This document shows, piece after piece, positions 34,413 through 46,430 of a stretch of DNA of 64,000 nucleotides. How positions within the stretch are numbered: position 1 is the stretch's first letter; each line of letters opens with the position of its first letter. The stretch lies in the NCBI GenBank assembly GCA_030386875.1, contig CM059575.1, positions 47,956,859-48,020,858 on the forward strand, given 5' to 3'. The notes beneath the pieces were generated by a model. It was not told the origin of the DNA. It searched no databases and saw only the letters and a program-made list of their open reading frames with translations. The position numbers and the translations under genes are program-made. This DNA comes from Morinoia aosen. Its lineage: Eukaryota > Arthropoda > Malacostraca > Amphipoda > Talitridae.

Positions 34413-37400
34413 AGACTTGTGTTGGGTAAGTTTTGATTAGACTCTACATGAATTTAAAAGTGAAGGTTGAGAATTTTTAACACTTTCCCTGCGTTTCCAT
34501 GATTGTTGGTTTGATTAGCTTATAAGTAGCAGAACAGGTAAATCAATTTTCCAGCTTGAATATACACTGTATTCTAATTTTTCCTAATGATAATCAAAAT
34601 TTCAATTGCGCGATAACATTTTACCTCGTATGATTTCAATTATTTTTTAAAATGTCGGAAAACATCAAATGTTGTACATTTATACCTGCCATTAAATGGG
34701 CAATTAACCTGTTGGTACACATATGGCCCAATACGGAGGGAACGTGTTGAAAGAATGATGCAGGGTGCCCTTTCTGCATTGTGGCATAATGATTTGGCTG
34801 TTAATAGTTTAATTTTTTGTTGATTATAATTCCACAAAGGAAATTTTTCCACTGATGAACATAAGCCAATCATATAGTAAACAATTTAGTTGCCATTAGC
34901 ATCCTGATGCGCTGAAACAAAATGTATGTGAGTATTTACTTTGGTAGTACAGGCGTTAATCAATTGTGTATGAAGTATTAAAAAAAAGTTCCTGTAATGC
35001 AAAAAATAATGTTGAGATCATGAAATGAGTGAAGTGCTCGATTGATCAAATTCTAGTCTTTGTGTATCTCGTTAATGATGTGCTTGACCAGTAATTACAA
35101 ATTGTACTCATAATTTCGTTATGCTACATTATATGCTAGTTATGATTATTTAACATTACAATACCAGAGGGTATTTAAACTCTGAATATACTTTTTATAA
35201 TAGTCATCAAGACAAATTATCTGTATTAGATATGTAGAATATAAATGCCATATTTCTATGAATTATTTTTTCCTTGAGCTAAATGTTCACCAAATATTTA
35301 CCAGAATGCCAGTTAGGTTGTATAGTGATGATTTACGCTACATTTGTGTCCATAGAGGAGACTTAGAAATTAAGCACCTCTCTAACTTAATTCAAGCTGA
35401 AGTAAACTGTACAATTCAATTCCCGAGAATTGGTCAGGGCTGCATTAAAAAACCATCGAAGTGCACGTCAAGCACAGCATGATAGTCTATACTAGTCGCT
35501 ATACGCAGTGACGTTACTTAGCATACAAAATATAAGATGAGACAGTGGTTAAGGGATGTGCATCTCTATTCAGATTTTTCCATTGAGCTAAATGTTCACT
35601 AATTATTACCAGAATGTCAGTTATATTGTATAGTGTTGATTTTCATAAGAAATATTTATTTGCAATGTACTTTTCATCAGCTTTATGTCAGAATTTGATG
35701 GCTTGCGGTTGACTACTTATTACAGAAATATGTTATTATTGTTAGTGGATTTATAAATATTGCACAAACCCTGTGTACATGTTTGTACTCAATGATCACT
35801 ACTTTATTCCTCTCTTTGTAACACCCTTGTTGTGGTTAAAGAGGCCCAAAGTAACATATATGTTCACTTCATTGGTAATAAAAATAGTGCAAGGTATGGG
35901 GAACAACAAACTTGCAATCAAAGCTGAAAGAAACAATTAACAACTTATGAGAAACGTTTGAAATAGTTTAGAAATAACATCTTTATTGGTGAATTAATTT
36001 TAGATAGCACTGCATTCTGTTTAATCATAGTTTTTTGTCAATGGAAGATTAGATATTCAAGATCTGTGCAAACAACAAGTGACATTTGCAAATTTTTACC
36101 TTTCAAGGTATCTCTATGACTTGTTTCTGGTGCCTTAACCTTTGACTTACTGTTTTTATCCATGCAGTTATTTTCTCTGTAAATATTGAATAAAATGAAT
36201 TCACACACTTTTTGAGAACACATGTTCTGGGTTCACTCTTGTCCTTATGTTAATCAGTTTCATGAAAATGCATTCTTTAACATGGTTTTAGGTAATGGAC
36301 CTACAAAATTGTATTCAGAACAGGTTTATCATCTTCTTGGTAACTGATCGATGTCCTTCACATTTGGGATAATACACAAAAATATTCAACTGTTTTTTCC
36401 CCTTGCTTGAACACAGGACTACATGATTTTATGAAATTAAGTGATTAAGAACGCACCCTTTATGGGTAGGTGTCGGTTTTTTTAATCCCAGCGCCATGCA
36501 GGGATTTCTCCCCGTTGGGAAAGGAGAGAATTCAGATACACCCTACCCAGGTGTCGGAAATGGATACAGACTTGACCGGGTAACCGGCATTGTATCCTGA
36601 TGTCAGTTATAAAGCATTTGAAAAACCAATGTTCATGATGATAGGATGGCGGGTGAAGAAAAGTATTTAGACACCAGTGCATTACGATATGATAGTATTG
36701 TAAAGTCATGAATCATTCACACCGGTAGTGCAAATGCCCCTCGCCAGTCGTGGAAAACCAAACCAGGAAGGTTTGGCAGCGCAGGACAGTACCACGTCTG
36801 GCCCACGAGCACAAACGAATAGTAGGGTCGAGCTGGGGCTGTGAACAAACATTAACGTCAAACAAGGTCTCAAGGAAATGAATGATTTCAAGCGGAGAGA
36901 GTTAAGTTTATAATTCAAGAAATGCAATATTCTAGCTGTTCATAAATTAAAACATTGGCGATATTATAGCAGCGTTTACTTCGCAAAATACCTTTTAGAT
37001 TGAACCATAGCTTCCCTAAATCAAAAGTTTATTACGATAATTGGAGTAGTTTGAATGCCAGAAAATGTTTAAAATGATAATTCTTGGCACACTAGCATGT
37101 GTACATAAAACCTAATCCCTTCTCATCATTGAAAACTCCAAACTCCAATCCAACCAACACAGAAATTTTGGAGAGGGATGGAATGGAGGATTAACATTTT
37201 TGATGGGAAATTCTCAAAAAAAGGTCGACCGAACCCAGAGCTACATGTCACTTCGACCCACCTCAAAAGCGAACTCGTTCTGAAGTCTCTGGTACCGCTG
37301 CAGTCGTTCACAGGAAGTTCACGGGGACGCTATTTATGCAATGCAACATGTAGGTAGTTGAGGGGGTCCATAGTTCATAATAGCTCTAGGACGCAGCAGC

Positions 37401-39420
37401 AGTTTAGCCTCCACGGATGAAAGCGGTACGGCAGCACCACATCGCGGAGCAGCACAGTTGCAGCGCCCACCGCTGCCGCCAGCTCAAGGAGCTCTCTCTT
37501 CTCACTCCATCATAGTGATGCTAAAGTGGCATGCAATCTCTAGAAAAGAGTTCATGAAATTCAAGAAGTTTTATGGGAAGTTTCTCTTCAGGTAGAAATC
37601 ACTGGCTGCTGATTCCGACTCTGCTTGCGCTTGCGAAGTCTGTAAATGAGTACAACAAAGGGAATTACAGATGGAAGTCCACCGCAAATTTTTTGATGGT
37701 TTATGCATTATCGTTTCATGAGATGTGAACAATATTACTGGAAGAAAACAGTGGTTGTATAGATTCCCCTAGATATCACACAATATACAATTTGCTCATG
37801 CACCTGAAAGTTCACAAATAATGGAAGTAGGTTGGTTTCAAAGTATTTCTAATTGTAGTAGTTTACAATCAACTATGAGAACAATTGAAATATATATATG
37901 TACTTTGCACACCACTACTTTTTTGTGCGAGAGTTCATCAATTCAAGTAGCACCCCAATTTTATATTTAGACCAGAAAGTGTTGCAAAAACATAGTGCTC
38001 AGCTATGCTATTGTACCAAGTCAATACCATATTTATGATGATACGTGGGTCACTTAACTCATTTCATTACCATATTTCAAATGATTTCAACTTACTGCAA
38101 ATTTCTCAATGGTTTCAATATTCCAGAAAAATTAGTTTTCTATTTAAGCAACATTACAATACTCATTGCAAAGTAATATTTGAACCCAACACTGCAATGG
38201 GATGCATGCCTTCCTGTTTTCATCCTTAAGTAGAGTATAGATGGCCTCACAAGTTTCAGGTATGATAGAGAGCGACTGCTTTGATATTCTTGTCAAATGC
38301 TGTAGAGAAGCGCATGAATCACCTCGTGGCAGCCACCTGTAAAAAAATAATCCAAACATGAGGAACACATAAAAATGATTATGTACTAGCATCGAAATTT
38401 GTGGAATATAATTGTTATGAAGTCCGGAATAGGAGCAAATTAATTATAATCAACATGAGATGTCTAATAATAATTCAGAATAATTATTATACTTTTGTTT
38501 TTTATATACGTATTATATTTCATTATATATTTTCATACACGGATTAAATTTTTATACCCAGATTTTATACACAAAATTATATACATGGATAACTTACATT
38601 CCACATTCATACTTTTCATGAAATATGTAAGTGAGCAGGTGCTGACATAAATGATAATGAACTAAAAAAATACGGTCCTTAGCAAGCAAAAAAACTTGTT
38701 AATATAAAGATAGTCTGCTTGACATTCAGCTTTGAGTTCTCAGATTCTTCCCTTAGAACTATTTCTTAGATATGTTTAGTAGTTATAAGAGATCTAGGTG
38801 TTAACAATGTTCTCAGAAAAATATCACAGAGAAGCACACAAAAATTTATTGCGCAATAGTAGAAATACATTCTGGTATGCTTGACTGCGTAATGGATGCT
38901 TCAAAAATACGCACACAAAGTATGGATACTGCATATAGTTTAAGACACCAATTAAATGCATAACCTAAATTTTAAATTTTTGAAATAAATTGTTGGCTTA
39001 ATTAAACAGAAAAGTATTAAATAACTTTCTTAAATTACTTCAAATATTGTAGGAATATTTTATGACAAAATGAAAAATATGAGCATTTTTCACCTCTTAT
39101 AGAAAATTTAGGTCACAAAAAGTAAAAAAAAAAACATTCTATAGGCAGAGTAGGAGCATATGTTAAAGTTTTAAGCACAAGTCCAAAAATGTAAAGTTCA
39201 TGAAGAGCATTGAAAAAGATCAAGGACATCAGCTGATCCTATCTTACAACTGTAACACTGATAGTATTCGAAAAATTCTCATAATACATCAGCGATTCTT
39301 AATATTTTCTGTTCACACATGCCCACACAGATAAATTATGGTTACTAACTCTCAACAAATTAAATTTACCAATTATATACATCAATTAACTAAAACTTAC
39401 TTTGGAAGCAGTATTGTTTG
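34413..39420. other. Interior of the PIF/Harbinger-like element, no gene recognised
   Basis: A segment with GAGCTAAATGTTCAC and ACCAGAATG is duplicated at about 35262-35330 and 35575-35645. A GC-rich, CpG-containing patch lies at 37380-37500. On the minus strand an acceptor-like TTTACAG near 37648 precedes a short frame reading TSQAQAESESAASDFYLKRN and a stop near 37580, which could be a terminal exon. Nothing in this stretch matches the DDE core of a Harbinger transposase that I can identify. Confidence 0.4.
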
Positions 39421-39565
39421 TTTACACGTTGCTCGCGAACAACTTCTCTCCGCTGAAAGCGTATAGTCTGGACGTCTGTACACGATTCGGAAAAGTTTGT
39501 GTTTTTGTTCGCGTTTTGGTGTGTTCGTGATTGACAAAGTGTTTGATAGCGTAGACGGGCCTTAA

Positions 39566-41640
39566 GATAGGGCCGGACATCAATAAATTTGAGCTCCTTC
39601 CCCTCTCAAATGTCAATCAAGCGTATTTGTGATACATAAAACCCGTTGTGACTTTCTCTTCATGCAATAAGTACAACACGTCCTATAGATCCTTGTCGGA
39701 AGTCAGATTTAGAACCTTGAACCCGTACTTCAGTTACAAGAGAAACCTGCGTCACTGAGACAAATACGGTACGATAATTTATTCTTCTCTTCTAATAGTT
39801 CAAATTTACTATGGAGGTAAACGTTGCCACGTTGCCGCCTGGTGAAGGCCTCGTGTCTAAATTAAAAGCGAAGGAAATTAATTGCTTCTATACACAATGT
39901 GTTCTTTACTGAAGACAGGCTGTACTCGCTTGTTGAGATGCATACATTTGTAAGGCACCGTAACCACCAACATACACATATTTTTCAACTTAATAACTCA
40001 ATTCCTTGCTTGATAAAATGGAACAGAAATCCCAGCTCTGTAAAAATCCGAACCAAAGGTAATAAATTACACCGAGAAAATATACAGTTATCTAAAACCA
40101 CCACCTTAGCAGACTGTCGGTAACTGAAACGTACTTGATAACTTCGCCGACGACTAAACAATCATTTATGTTTAGGCTCCAGAGGCGCGAAGGTAATCAT
40201 TCATTTTAGATGAGAAAATTAATGTTACTGCAATAAGGGTGAAGATAAGTTTTACAGTTGACTTGCTTGGGTGAGATTTAGAATGCTCACGAGCAACATT
40301 TTCTTACACATAATAGGAACTGAGCATTATACTGAGATAGGACTTACCAAAAGGTATTGTCAAATTTCAAACTAACTCCTAATTCAGTTCATGGTAAGGG
40401 GTTCATCCAACACATTTATCCGATATGAATTAAGGGGTCCTCAAATCCACTTTTATTTGAAAATAAGCTTTCACATATATTTTTTGAATGAAAATTAACG
40501 GGTGTAACACAAGTCGATCATTAATTTTCAGCCTCTTAAAGTACAGGAAGTTTAGCGTATAATTGACCAAAATCAAATAATGGCATGCTCTTATTAATTT
40601 TTTGTACCCTTCATTTGAGTTTAATTTAAGTTGATTATTGAAAATAGCTGTTTTACCCACAAAGTTACCGAGTTAGAGTGTTTCTGCTCCAATGGACGTT
40701 GCATTTGTACAAAATTTTGTTAGGAAAGAGTAGATGGTCCGATCATCCACTTTTCTGTCTCGCAAGTGAGCCACACAGAAAACAAAGTAGAGCCTTGGCT
40801 GGGCATTGGAAACCAGTTCGCCAACATATCCTGCCGCCACCACTAATCTTTGCCCGAGCTTTCCTGTACACCAAGAAAGCCCGCATTGCACACACAACTT
40901 TACCTCCGCTGCCATTGGAGTCCCAGCCTCGAGAGGTGGGAAGGAGTGGTCCCCATACCTGGGGGCTCAACGTCACTCTTCGCGGCTTCCCGCTTCTGCT
41001 GCTGCGCCGAGTTGTGCCACGAGGTGAGTCTCAGTAGTTGTCAGCCAGACGTTTCCCTCGCCCCTTGCTCACTTTTGATAAGTGGATGATCCCATAGGAC
41101 CGAACTGTTTATATAAACTTTCCCTCCAGGTTTTATGCCGTAGTGTACTTATTAATTAATTATAGTTTGATTCTCATACGCTTATACTTGAATTCGAATT
41201 CTCGTAAACTTATTCTGGCATAAATGCTTGAATTTATTCCCACATTTTAATTCTCGTAAACAGTATTAAGTTAAAAACATTGTTTATTGTATTATTATTG
41301 TGTATTGTAAGCGGATCCAACATTTATTCACATTGAATATCGCGGAATTAGAATGGATGACAAAATTTTTATTGCTAATGCAGGAATTTATCTGGGTAGT
41401 AATGTACAAATATAAACTGTAATTCAACGGAATCGTACATTAGTACTCAGTGAATCACACTTGTATATTTCTTTTAACGATGAAATCTACATATCGTTCA
41501 ATGATAACCTTTTGTATTTACATGTATATGATTCCATATATGTGATAAAGTGGAATTTCACGTATATAAGTGTCTATGAGTGTAAATAAATCCTCGAAAC
41601 CAGTTTTGCATATAACATCCAAAAGATACATATTTAACAT
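39566..41640. other. Intergenic sequence with a GC-rich block at 40780-41040
   Basis: The GC-rich block has open frames on both strands and a donor-like GAGGTGAGTC at about 41022, but no recognisable domain. It could be a promoter, a first exon or an old mobile fragment. The rest is AT-rich with nothing recognised. Confidence 0.4.
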
Positions 41641-41689
41641 ATAAAACTCATATTAACAAATTATGATGTCATTTTATAACTCAACTGAG

Positions 41690-41985
41690 GGTTGGATTAA
41701 TTTGAACTTGACTCGGATTAATTTGAACTTGACTCGGATTAATTTGAACTTGACTCGGATTAATTTGAACTTGACTCGGATTAATTTGAACTTGACTCGG
41801 ATTAATTTGAACTTGACTCGGATTAATTTGAACTTGACTTGGATTAAATTGAACTTGACTTGAATTAAATTGAACTTGACTTGGATTAATTCGAACTTGA
41901 CTCGGACTAATTTGAACTTGACTCTGATTAATTTGAACTTGACTTGGTTTAAATTGAACTTGACTTAGATTAATTTGAAGTGAAA
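41690..41985. repeat. Second 21-bp minisatellite array
   Basis: About 14 units of 21 bp with core ATTAATTTGAACTTGACTC. The first seven or so units are identical and later ones diverge. The reverse complement core GTCAAGTTCAAATTAAT resembles the CAAGTTCAATTTAAA unit of block 3 in the array at 2620-4405, and the period is the same. The seven-residue repeat open frames (INLNLTR and others) are artefacts of the period. Confidence 0.95.
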
Positions 41986-42064
41986 AAGGTTCAGTTACAA
42001 CTTGCAACGGGTAGGAACTGTCAGTATTGTTGAGGGCCGGTTTTCATTTAAAAATATGTAGCGA

Positions 42065-42260
42065 CTCTAAAATTCTAAGGCCATATGCAGTTGAAGCCGA
42101 ATATAAGATTTTGAAGTCTGCCGAGGATATCGGTTCGCTGCATTTTTTTCGCATGATTACGTACAGCGGAGTGTGAGGGGTGTGCTAATTGGTTCCCCAT
42201 GCAGAAGCTTCGACCCCGATGTTCGGCCATTCTGATAAAAAAAATTCGTGACGTCATGCC
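42065..42260 (-). pseudogene. Penelope-like element, GIY-YIG endonuclease fragment
   Basis: Minus-strand coding reads IPYVGMTSR (the YIG half of GIY-YIG), then RMAEHRGRSF, then PSHSAVRNHAKK. These correspond to YIGxTxRxLxxRxxEHxGRS and PSHSxxRxHAxxC in the C-terminal endonuclease of Penelope-like retroelements. It is truncated at both ends relative to the domain: no RT upstream and no closing Glu-...-KPxLN segment. It is related to, but distinct in sequence from, the fragments at 48550, 56000 and 58380. Confidence 0.75.
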
Positions 42261-42409
42261 GACGTACGGAATTAAAAAAAGCAACCTTAAAATTATTAAC
42301 CATGCAAACTTAAAATTATTAAAACAAAAAGAAGCAACATTAAAATTATTAACAAGAGCTACGCGTAACTGAAGGTTTTGAAAGTATTTTTCACACAATA
42401 ATTTCAACT

Positions 42410-44140
42410 CGTAAGATAATTTTTCATTTAATTTTATTAATGTTTTCGGGATTTCTTGTCACGGCTGTTTCCAACTTTTTGTTTTTTCTTTTATTACAGA
42501 AATAATGATTTGTATTTTTACGAACTGGTGATGGAGCTCGACTCCGAACCATTTTCCTAGTAAATATGATTAAGTTCTTTGGAATTTTCCTCGTTTTTAA
42601 ATTCCTCATCTTTCAAATGAATAATAACAGCTATGACGTTGTGGGACCATAGTAAATGCTTCAAACTTTCTAGCCTTATAAATACTATAAAAATACCCTT
42701 CAGTTAAAATATTTTATCACGTGTTTTGAACTTATTGATTTATTGAAGCATTTTCTGCTTATCATTCACGAATTATTTTGGATTTACTTTGAGGATCACA
42801 AGAATTTCATGACGAAAAATGTTTAGGCCTCCGCTAACATGTTGCGCATGATGATCTCCTTAACAGTTCTGGGCCTGACCCTGTAAAAATACATTTATCG
42901 TGGTCAATTAGTACATTATCAGTTAATAGGTCAGGCCATTTTAACGGTTGACGGCTTTGTATCTGAAATAAACGTCGGCGAACTTGCATCGCTAAATCAC
43001 GTTTTGAGTTAATAGCTTAACACGTTAACCAAGGTGGGTTGAACTAAAGTTCAATATTCATCACAAATTTCAAGTCAATAGTTGTAAGATATTTTGAAAA
43101 CACTAACCATTACCTGGATTGTACCTTCATTTAGTTATTGATTATTTTTTTTTTAATTGAGTGTGTGACTATTGGTCGATCAGCAGCTTCATGATCATCT
43201 TCTGTGACGGTCGACGTGTAAAAGAGTCCGTCAATTGGTTACGGAGAAGATGAGAGAATATATTGTAACTACATCAGAATACTTTATAACATGATAGCAC
43301 TAGCGTAGTGATTGTGCATGTTAAGTTTTATGCCGTATTCAAAAAGTGTACTGTATTTTGACATCAAATTCATCCTTTACATACCATTGAATTTTCTCTT
43401 CCTTTCTTTCTCATCCTCCTTGTTTTATAAAAGCCTTTTTTACGCTTTCTTCAAGAGATTACCGTTCGCCTTAGTTTTCTCGTCAGTTCAATTAACAACA
43501 ATGCTCAGAAACGTTACGCTTTTAGATGGTAGGAACCGGAAAATTTGACGTCTGAAGTTCTTTTTCAATTCTGATTGACATTCTTTTCCTTTCGTCATAA
43601 AAATGAGAATCAAATTGACCTGCACACATTTGAGAAATACGTTTATTGTGCTTTATGTATGACTTCAGTATATATGATATTTACACATACGTGTTTGTAC
43701 CGAAAGATTGTTTCTGTGGTCGTTGTTACGGTCAGGAAAATGAAAGGCCATCGAACGATGTTACGATGATATAGATGTCGAGTAGAATATATCCCTTTCT
43801 TACGCGGGAAAATTGAAATTAAAAACAATAACTAATGAAAACTGGCAATGACATTTTTAAGCGTACATAACTTTGAATATACGCCTCACAAGACCTGATT
43901 AATACAGCATCAAGTATTCTACATTTCATTTTTGATGATTATAACTGTTAAAAATTGTTATTATCTTACTCCCCCTTTTTCTTAAAATTATTTTTTTAAC
44001 AATGGTCTGTGAAAAATATTATTTTTCATTAAAGATTTTGTTGCATCAGAATTTTGCCTTCAAATCAATCTCCCTTGAATGATTAGGTTTAGATAAGCAC
44101 TCTCATTAATTTTGAAGAGTTGTATTGGATTTAACTCACG
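42410..44140. other. Intergenic sequence, nothing recognised
   Basis: No gene or element boundary supported. GTTAACGTGTTA-type words near 43020, in reverse, resemble a stretch near 58170, which may be chance. Confidence 0.45.
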
Positions 44141-44144
44141 AGAA

Positions 44145-44345
44145 AACGTATGAAAAAGTGAATGAGAAAACTTTGAATGTTCGCTGAACACACAATGAAA
44201 CAAAAATGCACATTTTCGAGTATTATGAATTCTTCAGCCATCACTGAGAAGTCATGAATGGCCCTTGAAAGTGATCGCACGTATCCCTAGAAATATTTTA
44301 CGTCAGGAATGAAGTTCCTGGCCTTTGACTGAGCGCGGGCATTTA
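44145..44345. repeat. Dispersed repeat, copy 1 (partner at 46235-46430)
   Basis: Direct-orientation match of about 200 bp, with AGTCATGAATGGCC and GCACGTATCC shared in order. Divergence is moderate; noncoding. Confidence 0.8.
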
Positions 44346-46234
44346 AACTATGCAGAGAGATTAGTTTTCAAACATTTTCCCCTAACTACAATCTCAGAGT
44401 CTTCTTCGACTTCTTTATATTATATGTCTGGAAAACAATGATCCCCACCCGATAGGGCCACGAAGCTTCCTCATTTTCTATTCGCATTCTAATGGAGGCC
44501 GCCCAAACTAAATGCTATCTTTGAGCAAAGATCAACATCTTTTAAGCCAGTCCTGGGGCTGAATTTTTCAAGGAGCTTCTTCGTTAATTCAGGTATACAA
44601 AAGTTTATAATGAGATTAGGACACAGTCCTTCGATACCCTAATGCAGTCTCTTTCGAGCCTCCTCAGAGGATGAGAACTTTTAATGTTCTTCACATGTGC
44701 ATTAATTCGGAGACGAGTTGAAAAGAGTGACAGATAGCTTCTCACACATGAAAGGAAATGTTTAATGGGCTCTAACTTGGTGAAATGATTTGATAACGCT
44801 AAACTATAGAATCTCTTGTTTCATAGTGCTTCAGTAGTGGAAAACGTTGACTCGAAAAACTTACTCATTCAGTTGTTTTCAATTTAGTAAAAAATATATT
44901 CAAATAAAAAATCAGTTATGAAAATTGGATTTTCGGCATCAAAGTAAAACAAATGAGCATTTATTTAGACAAATGGACAATGTAAGCCGTGATTTATACG
45001 TGTACTGTCAAAACTTTTAAAATATTAAATTAGCGGGCTTGGCTAATATTAAAGTAAGTACCTGAAGCCGTACAAAAAAAATTGAAACACGTAACAAATT
45101 AAGTTACGAACGTCTATATGGTATTTTTACACGTTGGGTGAGGAACGTTCATTTATATGGTTGTGTACTTGTTGGAACTTGTGGTGCAGAAAGAAACTAG
45201 TTATAAATGAACTATACGGGACGACATTCAGTACCCTACATAGCATTCCGTGCACTTCACATTCAGAAGATTCGCATGAGTGACCAATTACTAGCTCTTT
45301 AATCCATCACCGCTTACTGAACCATTATAAGAACATTCAAAATATATACCCGCTTTTCCCACGAGCCATTTATAGGTAAGGAGGATCAGGTGTAGAAAAG
45401 GGGAGATTTTTGCAACTATGAATGTTAATAGTCAACCTTGATGGCTAGGTAGACGTACCAAAACAAGTAACAACCAAATCTGGTTGTCCATCCGAATGTT
45501 TCGTATGTCTAAGTATGCTGGGAATGGTAAGCGGGGATGGAGGGCGGGTTATAGTAGCAGTGTTTTGCTAACCCCGCTGAAAATGTTTTCGTGAAACTAT
45601 TAGTCCCCGAAAGCAATTATCTCAAGTGATGAGAAGGATATAATAGGAATAATTTAAGAAGAGCTTGTATCGTGGAAAAATTATTTTACTTCAACTGTAT
45701 TGCTAGTTTCTGCAAAACCTCTAACGGCTATTTCATGCAAGCCTCCAGCCCTGCAGCCCTGGCCAATCATAAAGGATGCATCCTGCAATGCAATTCGCAC
45801 CCCCTTTCACTTCGTAGGCTTCATTAACTGATTCAGAATTTAGGTTTCGAAAGATTTTCTCATCCAACTTACTATCCGGGAATTATACCAACAACGATCA
45901 TCATTTTCTGGATCTTGACGATTATTCCCGGGGAAAAATGATGAATTCCAAAGGCAAAGTAGAAAATCAGCTTTACCTCTTTCTAACTATAAACATAAAG
46001 TTTTCTATGCGGAAAGGAATAAAAAAAATAGTAAGTAGGTAGGGTGAGGTTATCAATAAGGATTTTACATTAGCTGCAATAGTTTATATTGATTATATTT
46101 AATTGATATTGGTTGCTATATACGTTCTCATTAACCTGAACGTGAAATTAAAAGACGCTCGGGACATTTGGTACGACCAGAAATAATACTAGAGAATGAA
46201 ACGTGTGCATGTTCATTGAGACAATTATCAGTTT
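44346..46234. other. Intergenic sequence, nothing recognised
   Basis: No supported features. Confidence 0.5.
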
Positions 46235-46430
46235 TTCAGCATATGAGAAACCTATGAATGTCCATTGAGCATACAATGGAACGAAAATGGACATGCTCTC
46301 GTTTTATGAATTCCTCAGTCATCATAGAAAAGTCATGAATGGCCTTTGAAAGTGATTGCACGTATCCTTAGAAATATTCGATGGAAGCATCGAAGTTCGC
46401 TCTTCGACTGAGCGTGGTCAAATCTCTGGG
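46235..46430. repeat. Dispersed repeat, copy 2 (partner at 44145-44345)
   Basis: Matches copy 1 in the same orientation about 2.1 kb away; unknown family. Confidence 0.8.

Larger units (their letters stand above)
29743..39562. mobile_element. Large PIF/Harbinger-like element bounded by TIRs and TAA
   Basis: The left end AGGCCCGTCCACACTATCAA (29743-29762) and the reverse complement of the right end, AGGCCCGTCTACGCTATCAA (39543-39562), match at 18 of 20 positions. TAA flanks both sides (29740-29742 and 39563-39565). Next to each end lie CGAACAC/CGCGAAC subterminal repeats. Subtracting the nested hAT element leaves about 6.8 kb. I did not find a complete transposase; a candidate spliced gene lies near 30576-31340 and a GC-rich patch lies at 37380-37500. 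Alternatively, two separate short MITEs of one family lie in opposite orientation; three-base duplications can match by chance in AT-rich DNA. Confidence 0.6.

Noticed and set aside
41663-42007. INLNLTR repeat protein
   Set aside because: Artefact of the second 21-bp array.
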